Shown here piece after piece: positions 6,543 through 14,567 of a DNA stretch of 34,015 bases; within the stretch, counting starts at the first letter, position 1, and every line of letters starts with the position of its first letter. The translations under genes and the position numbers were made by a program. Source of the stretch: Eubacterium sp. (GTDB lineage: Bacteria; Bacillota; Clostridia; Lachnospirales; Lachnospiraceae); the NCBI GenBank assembly GCA_017614395.1, contig JAGABX010000029.1, positions 1 through 34,015 on the forward strand, in the 5' to 3' direction. Under the pieces are notes generated by a model. That model had not been told where the DNA came from and searched no databases. It saw only the letters and a list, made by a program, of their open reading frames with translations.

Positions 6543-7577
6543 TTAACATATGCGTGGTAATCCCTCACCCTGCATCACATCTAATTCCCTGATTCCTCCG
6601 ATCTCGGTTTCCAGATACAGCCCTCCTGCAACCTGGCGATCATCCGTAGGTTCCATAACCTCTCCGATTATTGCTGCATCCTCACCGTATGGGCAGTTCC
6701 TCACAATCTCCAACACTTCATCAGCACATGACGGCGGAACTATAGCAACTGCTTTTCCCTCATTTCCCATATAAACCGGATCGAGTCCTAACAGTCCGCA
6801 AAACCTGCGAACCGATTCCCGTACAGGAATTGCTTTTTCATAAATCCTAAACACATTTCCTGATGCTGCCGACAATTCCTTCAAAACAGTCCCCAATCCG
6901 CCACGCGTCACATCACGCATTGAATGAATCGGATAAGAACTTATTCTTCTGCACATTTCGGTTAACGGAGCAACATCGCTCCTGATATCGTTGTCTATCG
7001 ACATGCGGGCACTCAGAATCGCGGCATGATGATCACCCAACGTTCCGGATACTATGATCCGATCTCCGGGCCTTGCTCCGCTCGAGGAGATGGTAACTCC
7101 GGCAGGGACCACTCCGATTCCTGTTGTATTCACAAGTATTCCGCCGGTTCCTTCTACTACCTTTGTATCACCCGCGACAACCTGCACTCCTGCCTCCGCC
7201 GCAGCTTCGGCAAACGAAACCACCACACGTCTCAAATCCTCAATTCGCGCTCCGGTTTCCAGAACCCACGCGGACGTCAGATATTTCGGAATGCTCCCGC
7301 GCATCAGCAGATCGTTTACCGTGCCGCATACCGCGAGACGTCCTATATCGCCTCCGTGAAACTCTATCGGATCAACTACTAAGCTGTCAGTCGTAACCGT
7401 AATCCGCCCTGTTCCGCCGACTTCTGCGAATAATCCGTCCGGCAACAAAGCCGCATCCTCCATAGCATCAAGTATCTCATTATGAAAAGCAGCGGCAAAA
7501 ACCTCCCGGATCAATTCTCCGGTAGCCGCGCCGCCGCTGCCATGAATCATGGCAATTTTTTCAGTATTCAAGTTCAC
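6543..7577 (-). CDS. hypE: [NiFe]-hydrogenase maturation protein HypE
   Basis: HypE (344 residues) is the ATP-dependent dehydratase that converts a C-terminal thiocarbamate into the thiocyanate supplying the active-site cyanide. The sequence shows the N-terminal MIHGSGG motif, an AIRS-type ATP-binding fold (GDTKVVEG, VSGTLGDHHAAIL, MRDVTRGGLGTVLKEL) and the diagnostic C-terminal Pro-Arg-Ile-Cys. That final cysteine carries the modification. The start is set at GTG 7577, because it gives a normal-length N-terminus and has GGAGG nine bases upstream. The open frame continues 33 codons further but only through hypC sequence. It therefore overlaps hypC by 17 bases, indicating coupled translation. 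A perfect 14-bp palindrome spans its stop codon. Confidence 0.95.
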   Translation of the reverse strand: MNLNTEKIAMIHGSGGAATGELIREVFAAAFHNEILDAMEDAALLPDGLFAEVGGTGRITVTTDSLVVDPIEFHGGDIGRLAVCGTVNDLLMRGSIPKYLTSAWVLETGARIEDLRRVVVSFAEAAAEAGVQVVAGDTKVVEGTGGILVNTTGIGVVPAGVTISSSGARPGDRIIVSGTLGDHHAAILSARMSIDNDIRSDVAPLTEMCRRISSYPIHSMRDVTRGGLGTVLKELSAASGNVFRIYEKAIPVRESVRRFCGLLGLDPVYMGNEGKAVAIVPPSCADEVLEIVRNCPYGEDAAIIGEVMEPTDDRQVAGGLYLETEIGGIRELDVMQGEGLPRIC

Positions 7578-7770
7578 GAAACAAAGCCTCCATTTCCTCA
7601 GCCTCATCCTGCGTGACTTTTTGCAGTATACAGCCTGCATGAACCAGCACTCTGTCCCCCTCAGAGATGTCAACAAGACCGCTTCTTGCCTCCACCCTGT
7701 TTCCGCTGAAATCTACAACCGCAGTCTTCTCCCTGATCTCAATGACCGTTCCCGGAAGCGCAACACACAT
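7561..7770 (-). CDS. hypC: Hydrogenase maturation chaperone HypC/HybG family
   Basis: This 69-residue protein begins MCVALPGTV. The cysteine exposed after Met removal binds the iron during transfer between HypD and the hydrogenase large subunit. The rest (DFSGNRVEARSGLVDISEGDRVLVHAGCILQKV) is a typical HypC beta-barrel. The ATG directly before the essential Cys is chosen, with GGAG eight bases upstream; the TTG two codons earlier would bury the Cys. It lies 49 bases after the kinase-like gene and overlaps hypE, so it may be read from the kinase operon. Its natural partner here is the Ech large subunit. Confidence 0.94.
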   Translation of the reverse strand: MCVALPGTVIEIREKTAVVDFSGNRVEARSGLVDISEGDRVLVHAGCILQKVTQDEAEEMEALFRELEY

Positions 7771-7819
7771 GATCAAATCTCCGTCTTTATATCTGAATAA
7801 TAATTATCCTGAATAATAC

Positions 7820-9715
7820 CTATCGTGTCATAAACTCATTGACATGTATCTTGTCAGCCGGCAGGTATCTGTACAGTATCCCCTCTAACAGATCCTTTTG
7901 GACAGGCTTGCCGAGATAAGCGTCAAATCCGACCTTCAGATAGTGTTCTCTGGCTCCCTCTATCGTATTTCCGGTCAGCACGATACATGGCTTGCTGCAG
8001 TTAGCGTTTTCACGATTCTCCCTTACCAATCGTAACAATTCCACACCATCTATCTCAGGCATCATATGATCGAAAATCAACGCGTCATACTCCGTCTGAG
8101 CCATCATTTCCAGAGCCATCCCACCGCTGTCTGTAGTATCGACCGTAATCTGCGTATCTCTGAGGAGAATCTGTACGAGTTTAAGGTTCATTTTGGCATC
8201 ATCGACAAGCAGTATCCTGCAATCAGGAGCGGTGTAAGGCTTGTATTCCTCAATCTCCTCCTCGACAGACATGACCTCACGAGCCTTTTCATATTCTCCG
8301 ATCGGCCTCTCATCAACAACCTTCTGTCTAAGTACGAAGAAAAAGGTTGACCCTTTTCCGATCTCACTCTCCAATTCCAGTTTACTGCCCATGAGTTTCA
8401 AAACACGGTTAACAATACTCAGGCTCATAGCCGTTCCGCCCTCCATGGTGTAACGGACCTTTTCTATATTCTCCAGTGCCTCATGGATCCTTGTTATTTC
8501 TTCGCCGGAAATGCCTCCTCCGGTATCCCTGACGCTGAATTTCAGCCATACCGAGTTTTCCCTGATACGCACCCTCTCTACTGTCAGATGAATCTCACCG
8601 TGTTCGGTAAACTTGACGGAGTTTACGGCGAGACCGGTCAAACACTGACGAATCCTGGCGGAATCCCCCAGAAGTATGCTCGGCAGCTTGTCATCTATTT
8701 CGGAAAATACTTTGATATCTTTTTCATGGATTCGTGTCTGCACCATGTCAGTCAGATCTGATATGAGAAGCACAGGATTATAACGAATCGGATGAAGCTC
8801 GGTCTCATCCGATTCAATCTGTGATACATCCAAAACCTCCTCCATTAGAGCGAGAAGCTCATTACCGGAATGCCGGATATCCATGGCATAATCCCTGACA
8901 TCGGATTCAACTGACTCACGCAGTATCATTTCATCCATGTTCAGAATTGTCTCAATCGGGGTTCGAATCTCCTTGGACATATTAGCCAAAAATCTGTTTT
9001 TCGCATGATTTGCCGCCATTGCGTCAGCCTTGGCCACCTGCAGTTCGTCACGCTCTATCAGACGGCTTTTTGCTTCCCTGCGCGCATGCCACAAAATCAG
9101 CACTATTATCAAAACACTGATCAGAATCACAGCACCGCATATCAGCAGAACCCTGTTTGACTGTTGTGTTATCTCCGACTCATACCAGTCCGCGGGAAAA
9201 TCAACTCCAACAAGCCCCGCCATTGCTCCTGATGAGTCGTAAACCGGACAGTACGACGAATAGAATATTCCCCACCTGTCCTCGTATGGCTCTTCATCAA
9301 CACTCGGAATACCCTTTGCTGCCTCCGCCATAGCTGCTGTGCATTCGATTTTTTCTCCGTAAGCACCCGGGTCGTTCGGATCCGTATCAATAAGAAAATA
9401 AAAATGATTACCACTCCCGATACCCATTGCATAGATATACTTTGCGGTGGTGTTATCCAGAAAAACAGACAGTTCATTATATATGGTCTGATATGCCTGT
9501 GTAGTTTTATCATCAGAATCGATTGTCGCCAGCAAATCGCCGTCGATAGAATCAGCTGCGCACCTGCCTACATCAATTATTTCACTTGCCAACTGGTCAT
9601 CCGTCAGTTCTCTGGATCTCTGCCAGAAAAAGAATGTCAGCACCAAAGTCAGTACAAGGTATATAACTACAACCGCTATCAGTTTGCCGGTCGTCATTTT
9701 GAATATTTTTTTCAT
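7820..9715 (-). CDS. Hybrid sensor-kinase-like protein with receiver domain; phospho-acceptor His replaced by Lys
   Basis: The 631-residue membrane protein has TM1 at about 12-31, an extracytoplasmic sensor to about 186 and TM2 at about 189-209. A HisKA-like dimerisation region, an HATPase-like domain (about 345-465) and a C-terminal receiver (about 499-620) follow. In the H-box the usual MSHEIRTP reads MSKEIRTP, so the phospho-acceptor is Lys248. The ATP lid is also decayed: the GTGLGL box reads GGTAMSL, although N365 and DTGGGIS are kept. The receiver looks intact (DD505-506, D549, K603). It may be a pseudokinase whose receiver is phosphorylated by another kinase. The start codon overlaps the upstream gene's stop as TAATG, so the two are translationally coupled. 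The sensor resembles that of the upstream gene (DRWG, then PVYDSSG). Confidence 0.88.
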   Translation of the reverse strand: MKKIFKMTTGKLIAVVVIYLVLTLVLTFFFWQRSRELTDDQLASEIIDVGRCAADSIDGDLLATIDSDDKTTQAYQTIYNELSVFLDNTTAKYIYAMGIGSGNHFYFLIDTDPNDPGAYGEKIECTAAMAEAAKGIPSVDEEPYEDRWGIFYSSYCPVYDSSGAMAGLVGVDFPADWYESEITQQSNRVLLICGAVILISVLIIVLILWHARREAKSRLIERDELQVAKADAMAANHAKNRFLANMSKEIRTPIETILNMDEMILRESVESDVRDYAMDIRHSGNELLALMEEVLDVSQIESDETELHPIRYNPVLLISDLTDMVQTRIHEKDIKVFSEIDDKLPSILLGDSARIRQCLTGLAVNSVKFTEHGEIHLTVERVRIRENSVWLKFSVRDTGGGISGEEITRIHEALENIEKVRYTMEGGTAMSLSIVNRVLKLMGSKLELESEIGKGSTFFFVLRQKVVDERPIGEYEKAREVMSVEEEIEEYKPYTAPDCRILLVDDAKMNLKLVQILLRDTQITVDTTDSGGMALEMMAQTEYDALIFDHMMPEIDGVELLRLVRENRENANCSKPCIVLTGNTIEGAREHYLKVGFDAYLGKPVQKDLLEGILYRYLPADKIHVNEFMTR

Positions 9716-11208
9716 TATGCTCCCTCTCCTCCGGCTTCACTGATTTTTAAAATCTCATCATCGATATTGCCGACCTTTTCATCCTTTCGAACCCTCTGTT
9801 CAATCGTAAAGGAGAAAATCGAGCCGGCGCCCACCAGACTCTCAACATCGAGTGAACTTCCCATATGCTTCAGCAGGCTTTGGACTACAGCCAGCCCCAA
9901 ACCTGTCCCCTGTTTTCCCTTGAAATCACCATCATTTGACTCCACTCGTTCAAACGGCTCAAACAATCTCTCCTTATCCTCATCGGAAATTCCCACTCCT
10001 GTGTCCTCCACACTAAACCGGATAAACACGTGTGACTGTTCCTGTTTAACTAAAAATACCGACAGGGTTACCTCACCTTCGGATGTGTATTCCACCGCAT
10101 TAACCAATAAATTCACAATACATTGACTGATATGCGCATAATCACCGAAAAGATGACGCGGCAACGTATCATCAACATTTACATAGAATCCGAGATCCTT
10201 CTCATCCAATCGCGGTCTGATTGTGTTTACAATATCATAAATAACCGAAACAATATCGTACTCCTTTTTCTCGTAAACTATCCTGTCAGCCTCAATCGCG
10301 GAATACTCTAAAACGTTGTTTACCATTGTCATCAACTGCTCTGCCGACTTCTGTATTCCGTTCGCGCATACTATCGTTCGATCCACATGCGTTGAATTCA
10401 GAATCCTGTTGTTTTTATCCAAAATTGCATGTATCGGTACACGCGTCTCCTGGGAAACATGGTCAAGGAAATGGCTTTTTGCTTCATTTGCGCTGTCCAC
10501 AGCATGCTTTATCTCTCGAAGATTCTCACTTTCTATCTGTCTCTGTCTGACAATCCTGCGCGCGCTTCCCGTCATCAACAATACAGTCATCAGACTTCCT
10601 GCTAATGCAACCACGCAAACCAGAACAATCAGGATAGTCTGACTGGTACTCATGGAGTCATAACTGTCCGCATTAAAATCTACGGCAATCAGACCTGAGA
10701 CCTTGTGCTGCGAATTATAAACAGGGGCAAAAGCAGTATAAACACGTCCCCAACGATCCTCATCCGGTTTATCATCAACTCCCGATGTTCCATTCATGGC
10801 AGCCTGCAATGCAGGACTTTCATAAATCGGTTCACCAAATTCGTCCTCGCCCTCTAAATCATCCTCTACGACAACACCGTAACCGCCCCTGAGAGCCTTG
10901 ACACCGTAGATATAATCCAAAGTTACATTTTTCTCGTATATGTCAAGAACATCAACGATTCTCCTGAATTCAGGTTTTGACGCATCTGTAATATTGCCAT
11001 CTAACGCATCAAAATCATCACCGTTAATCTGAGCCGCTGCGCTTTGGACTACATTAAGCATACGCGTTTGCATCAGTGAAATGATAGCATTACGTGAATT
11101 GGATGTTGATATGACAGCCTGCACTATGACCACTGCAGACAGAAAAAGTATGGCGATAAACAGGATTCGCCCCGTTATACTCGTTTTTCTTTTTGTTACT
11201 GATTCCAA
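9715..11208 (-). CDS. Sensor-kinase-like membrane protein; phospho-acceptor His replaced by Gln
   Basis: This protein is 497 residues from a TTG start chosen for its GAGGGGG site nine bases upstream; a GTG 18 codons earlier has no such site. TM1 is at about 15-34, an extracytoplasmic sensor follows, and TM2 is at about 190-212. A HisKA-like region then carries FLDHVSQETRVPIHAIL: the canonical His is Gln253, while a His lies seven residues on where Asn is usual. The HATPase domain looks intact (N-box LLVNAVEYT, DTGVGIS, GTGLGLAVV), so ATP binding is likely. There is no receiver. It is the first gene of a two-gene unit, with the hybrid protein overlapping by one base. The sensor halves of the two are similar, which suggests an old tandem duplication. 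Confidence 0.88.
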   Translation of the reverse strand: MESVTKRKTSITGRILFIAILFLSAVVIVQAVISTSNSRNAIISLMQTRMLNVVQSAAAQINGDDFDALDGNITDASKPEFRRIVDVLDIYEKNVTLDYIYGVKALRGGYGVVVEDDLEGEDEFGEPIYESPALQAAMNGTSGVDDKPDEDRWGRVYTAFAPVYNSQHKVSGLIAVDFNADSYDSMSTSQTILIVLVCVVALAGSLMTVLLMTGSARRIVRQRQIESENLREIKHAVDSANEAKSHFLDHVSQETRVPIHAILDKNNRILNSTHVDRTIVCANGIQKSAEQLMTMVNNVLEYSAIEADRIVYEKKEYDIVSVIYDIVNTIRPRLDEKDLGFYVNVDDTLPRHLFGDYAHISQCIVNLLVNAVEYTSEGEVTLSVFLVKQEQSHVFIRFSVEDTGVGISDEDKERLFEPFERVESNDGDFKGKQGTGLGLAVVQSLLKHMGSSLDVESLVGAGSIFSFTIEQRVRKDEKVGNIDDEILKISEAGGEGA

Positions 11209-11271
11209 ATGAATTATCCCCCTCAATAACCGGAAACATTTCCGACTCAAACATATAAACACGCTATTTTC

Positions 11272-11300
11272 ATTTTAGCATATACCAACGTTTTTCGCAA
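11272..11300 (-). promoter_or_regulatory. Promoter of the sensor-kinase-like gene pair
   Basis: On the minus strand TTGCGA (11295-11300) and TAAAAT (11272-11277) are separated by 17 bases. A small inverted repeat, GCAAG-N6-CTTGC (11297-11312), overlaps the -35 box and could be an operator. No terminator for hypF is evident upstream, so some read-through from the ech-hypF operon is possible. Confidence 0.6.
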
Positions 11301-11338
11301 GAGATAACTTGCATTATGACTAAAAAACTGATTATATT

Positions 11339-14038
11339 TCAAATCTTTGATTTCAGCTGTTCCATATCATTTATACCGGAAAACATCAATTGGCCTAATG
11401 AAATCCCACCATCCCCAGGTGGCACTTTCTCATTTATATATACAGTCATTCCTCTCTTTTTCAGAGACATCATCAGTCTTTTCAAAAGCAGCCTGTTGCA
11501 CATGGTTCCACCGGACAGCGCAACCTGTGTACAGGCAATCTGTGCACACAACTCAGTTGTCGCATCAGCTACCGAAGCATGAAAATCGAGACTCAGTTTG
11601 CCTATATCCTCTCCGTAATTAAAATGCCTGACCATCTGGGCAAAATAAAAAACACTGTCTATTTCATACCCGGGCTTAACCGGGAACCACATTTCAGGCA
11701 TATATGTCATAACCTCCCCGGGAGTAAAGTCATCATTAAATTCCGATGTATTATTCACGGATCCATTATGTGCCTCCAGCCACTCCTCTGCCGCCGCCTG
11801 GAGCATGCAAGCGCATTCACCCTCATATGTGTTGGTATAGCATATTCCAAGCAGCGCGCAAACGGCATCAAAAAGCCGCCCCATTGACGATGAAACAACC
11901 GTGTTGATCCCCGATCTGATTGCAGACGCCACTGTCTGGTATTCATTCCTGTCACAGCCTTCAGATACCACGTCATATGTTGGGAGATTTATGTCACTGG
12001 TTTTATCCATATGACTTATATTTTCCCGGTGTTTGAAAAAGCAATCGATTTCCGCCGAATTCAGCAGCCCTCTGCATTCCGCTGCGTACAGATATGCATA
12101 CAGTGATAATCTCGCGTCGCGCGCCGATCCGTCTCCCCCTGTCATAGATATTGCTGAAAAATGGCCGACCCTTTTATAACCGTCATCCGTACATAACAGG
12201 AATTCACTCCCCCATATTGTACCGTCATCTCCATAACCGGTCCCGTCAAAGGCCACACCTAAAAACCTTCCTGTCAATCCGTGTTCAGCCGCTACAGACA
12301 AAATATGCGCATAATGATGCTGGACTCTGACCGGATCCGGAAGAGAAGCCGTATGGTATCCGGGATGCTTATCACAAATATATATATCAGGTTTTATGCC
12401 GAGCAGTCTCTCCATGCTCTCTATACCTTTTCCCCTTGCATAAAAAGCACGTGAGTCCTCCGCATCCCCGAAATGGCCTGAAAGATATGCATAATTTTTC
12501 CTGCCGAGCGCGAACACCGCCTTCAGATCACCGCCTGCTGCAAAAACATCCTTATCAAATTCTATCGGCAGCCCAACGGGCTCCGGAACAATTCCGCGCG
12601 CGCGCCTGAGCACCTGGATATAATTTTGTCCGCAAACCTCTGTCACCTGAAATATTGAGTCATCCAACCCGTTTAGTATTTCTCTGTCATGAGTTAAAAC
12701 TGCATCAGGCACGCATAATCCCATTGAAACAGAATCATCTTCAAAAAGTTGCCCTGTTTCAGTTTTTTGCAATGATGTTCCCAAAAATCCCAACATGGTT
12801 TCATCATCTGTTATAATAGGTTCCCCGCCTCTGTTCCCGCTCGTCATCACTAACGGTCCACATTCTCTCGTGAGCAATATCTGAATAGGATTACATGGCA
12901 GCATCGCGCCGATTTGCCGTGAATTTCCGCAAACAGAAGGCGCAAAGTCCATACCTTTCTTTTTATCCGCTAATACAATCGGTCTTGCCGGCGACAGTAA
13001 CAATTTCTCCTCAGCATCGGAAACACGGCAGTATTTCCTGACACTCCGGATATCGGGAAACATAACCGCAAATGGTTTTCTCTCCCTGTTCTTGAATCTT
13101 CTCAGCCTGACAGCAGCCTGCTCGTTATCCGGATCAAAACAAAAATGATACCCGCCAATATCCTTAACCGCAACTATACACCCTGATTTGATCAGCCTGA
13201 TCGCCGCAAAAACCGCTTCGTCTGCAAGAAGGCTGCCAATCCCATCGCGACCGACTGCACCCCTCACGCTATCAGAATTAATTCCGTCTCCGTTTGTGTC
13301 ACCATTGTCAAGTTTCGGGCATCCACTCCTCGCTTCATACAACCTGACCTTCGGTCCACACTCAGCACATGCTATCGTCTGAGCATGGCGCCTGATATCC
13401 CCTTCACGAACATATTCATTTCCACACTCCGTACACATGGGAAACTTTTTCATTGAGGTCCGCTCGCGATCATAGGGTACCTCTCTCATGACCGTGAATC
13501 TCGGTCCGCACGAAACACAGCTGATGAACGGATACCGGTATCTCCTGTTGCCCGGCTCCAACAGCTCCCTTTCGCACTGCTCACACGTCGCTATATCCGC
13601 CGGCAGAAACCTGACCTCATCCTCCCTTGGTTCGCTCTCTATAATAATAAAGCTTTCCTGCTGCGTCCGACCGAGATCCTGGTGGGAGACTGTCTGTGCC
13701 AATGTTCCCGCACGAGCGGCTGGAGTTGCCTTCATGAGAGCCACACGAGGCGTTTTTTCTCGTGTGCGAACAGGAAGCCAACTCCAATCAGCGCTCGTGC
13801 TAAGATTGTCCTCCACTAGGATCTCGTCCACGCGCGCACCCGGCAGAGAACAAGACGAAAGGCGCCGGAGCAACTGTTCCAACGCCTCATCATCACATGA
13901 CGCCGCGCGAATCTTTACGACTCCGCCGGCGTTCCAAACCGTGCCGGAAACAGATAACTCCCGCGCCGCCTCCGCGACGAAAGGACGAAATCCGACTCCC
14001 TGCACCAAACCAATAACGGTTATTTCCAAATTACGCAT
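11339..14038 (-). CDS. hypF: [NiFe]-hydrogenase maturation carbamoyltransferase HypF with an in-frame palindromic insert
   Basis: HypF (899 residues) uses carbamoyl phosphate and ATP to carbamoylate the C-terminal Cys of HypE. Domains are acylphosphatase (1-75, GLVQGVGFRPFV), four CxxC zinc motifs (C152/155, C174/177, C202/205, C224/227), a YrdC-like domain (about 270-460) and a Kae1/TobZ-like domain. The last shows VQHHYAHILSV, GVAFDGTGYGDDG and ALSGGTMCNRLL. It is longer than the roughly 750-residue norm. About 36 extra residues (77-113) between the acylphosphatase and zinc-finger domains are encoded by a palindromic repeat element. A Gly/Asp/Asn-rich loop adds more at about 238-268. The ATG overlaps the echF stop by eight bases (ATGCGTAA), so hypF is the last gene of the ech operon. 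Confidence 0.95.
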   Translation of the reverse strand: MRNLEITVIGLVQGVGFRPFVAEAARELSVSGTVWNAGGVVKIRAASCDDEALEQLLRRLSSCSLPGARVDEILVEDNLSTSADWSWLPVRTREKTPRVALMKATPAARAGTLAQTVSHQDLGRTQQESFIIIESEPREDEVRFLPADIATCEQCERELLEPGNRRYRYPFISCVSCGPRFTVMREVPYDRERTSMKKFPMCTECGNEYVREGDIRRHAQTIACAECGPKVRLYEARSGCPKLDNGDTNGDGINSDSVRGAVGRDGIGSLLADEAVFAAIRLIKSGCIVAVKDIGGYHFCFDPDNEQAAVRLRRFKNRERKPFAVMFPDIRSVRKYCRVSDAEEKLLLSPARPIVLADKKKGMDFAPSVCGNSRQIGAMLPCNPIQILLTRECGPLVMTSGNRGGEPIITDDETMLGFLGTSLQKTETGQLFEDDSVSMGLCVPDAVLTHDREILNGLDDSIFQVTEVCGQNYIQVLRRARGIVPEPVGLPIEFDKDVFAAGGDLKAVFALGRKNYAYLSGHFGDAEDSRAFYARGKGIESMERLLGIKPDIYICDKHPGYHTASLPDPVRVQHHYAHILSVAAEHGLTGRFLGVAFDGTGYGDDGTIWGSEFLLCTDDGYKRVGHFSAISMTGGDGSARDARLSLYAYLYAAECRGLLNSAEIDCFFKHRENISHMDKTSDINLPTYDVVSEGCDRNEYQTVASAIRSGINTVVSSSMGRLFDAVCALLGICYTNTYEGECACMLQAAAEEWLEAHNGSVNNTSEFNDDFTPGEVMTYMPEMWFPVKPGYEIDSVFYFAQMVRHFNYGEDIGKLSLDFHASVADATTELCAQIACTQVALSGGTMCNRLLLKRLMMSLKKRGMTVYINEKVPPGDGGISLGQLMFSGINDMEQLKSKI
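13695..13808 (-). repeat. Palindromic element, copy 1, inserted in frame in hypF
   Basis: The core (13710-13800) reads on the minus strand from GCACGAGCGCTGAT to GCCGCTCGTGC. Three nested stems form: GCACGAGCG/CGCTCGTGC, GGAGTTG/CAACTCC and CACACGAG/CTCGTGTG. The conserved boundary extends outward: 23 of 26 bases at 13695-13720 match the same edge of copy 2 (19452-19477). CAAT/ATTG lie at the outer ends. The minus strand is open through the whole element and is translated as part of HypF. Internal stems share pairing but not sequence with copy 2. Confidence 0.85.
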
Positions 14039-14507
14039 CTGTCACATTTTCCGCAGAACTATCCAAAGCTTTCTGCTCTGTTGCTTTTTTTGCTTCTGCA
14101 GCGGCTTTTGCGGCAGCAGCCTTCGCTGCCAGCTCCTCACGCTTTTTCGCCTCCGCCTCCAAAACCTCCGGTGACTTGGTATATGTGACACGTGTTTTCT
14201 CAGGACCGGGCTCCTGATATCCCTTAATCATATGCAGACACTTTTTCGGGCATTTTTCCACACAATATCCGCAGGCAATACAGTCAAAACGATCTATGGA
14301 CCATGTCCCCGCAATCTTATCAACTGTCAGTGTATTACAAGGGCAGCACCGCACGCACATTCCGCAGCCGATACATTCGTCTATCGTAATCTCTATATGT
14401 CCGCGGCTCCTCTCCGGATATTCAAACGGAACAGCCGGATAAGATGTAGTTACCGGTTTTCTGAAAAGGTTTTTCAGCGCATCCGGCGCCAGTTTTAATA
14501 CACCCAT
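14031..14507 (-). CDS. echF: Ech hydrogenase ferredoxin-like subunit EchF (NuoI-like)
   Basis: This 158-residue subunit passes electrons between ferredoxin and the small subunit. It has two [4Fe-4S] motifs: C45, C48, C51 and C55, then C76, C79, C82 and C86. The N-terminal LKNLFRKPVT segment is as in complex-I-type ferredoxin subunits. After about residue 110 it carries an extra highly charged Ala/Lys/Glu-rich tail (KKREELAAKAAAAKAAAEAK) that looks like a single helix or coiled coil and is not part of the core fold. AGGAGG lies six bases upstream of the ATG. It is the sixth gene of the ech operon and its stop overlaps the hypF start. Confidence 0.92.
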   Translation of the reverse strand: MGVLKLAPDALKNLFRKPVTTSYPAVPFEYPERSRGHIEITIDECIGCGMCVRCCPCNTLTVDKIAGTWSIDRFDCIACGYCVEKCPKKCLHMIKGYQEPGPEKTRVTYTKSPEVLEAEAKKREELAAKAAAAKAAAEAKKATEQKALDSSAENVTDA

Positions 14508-14567
14508 TATTTCCTCCTGATAACGGAATATAAGCCATCATGGTCTATAAACACTTTTTCAAAACAA

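Noticed and set aside
6531..6544. LexA (SOS) box
   Set aside because: The GTTCGAAC core does not have the GAAC-N4-GTTC arrangement of Gram-positive LexA sites.
9404..10126. Plus-strand open frame of 240 codons
   Set aside because: It is antisense to the two sensor-kinase-like genes, which have clear domains; it shows no domain of its own.
13710..13800. Integron attC site
   Set aside because: The folded structure with unpaired bases is reminiscent, but the terminal GTTRRRY and RYYYAAC boxes are absent and no integrase is present.
13488..14174. Plus-strand open frame of 228 codons opposite hypF and echF
   Set aside because: It is antisense to well-supported genes, has Ser/Arg-rich low-quality sequence and no ribosome site.
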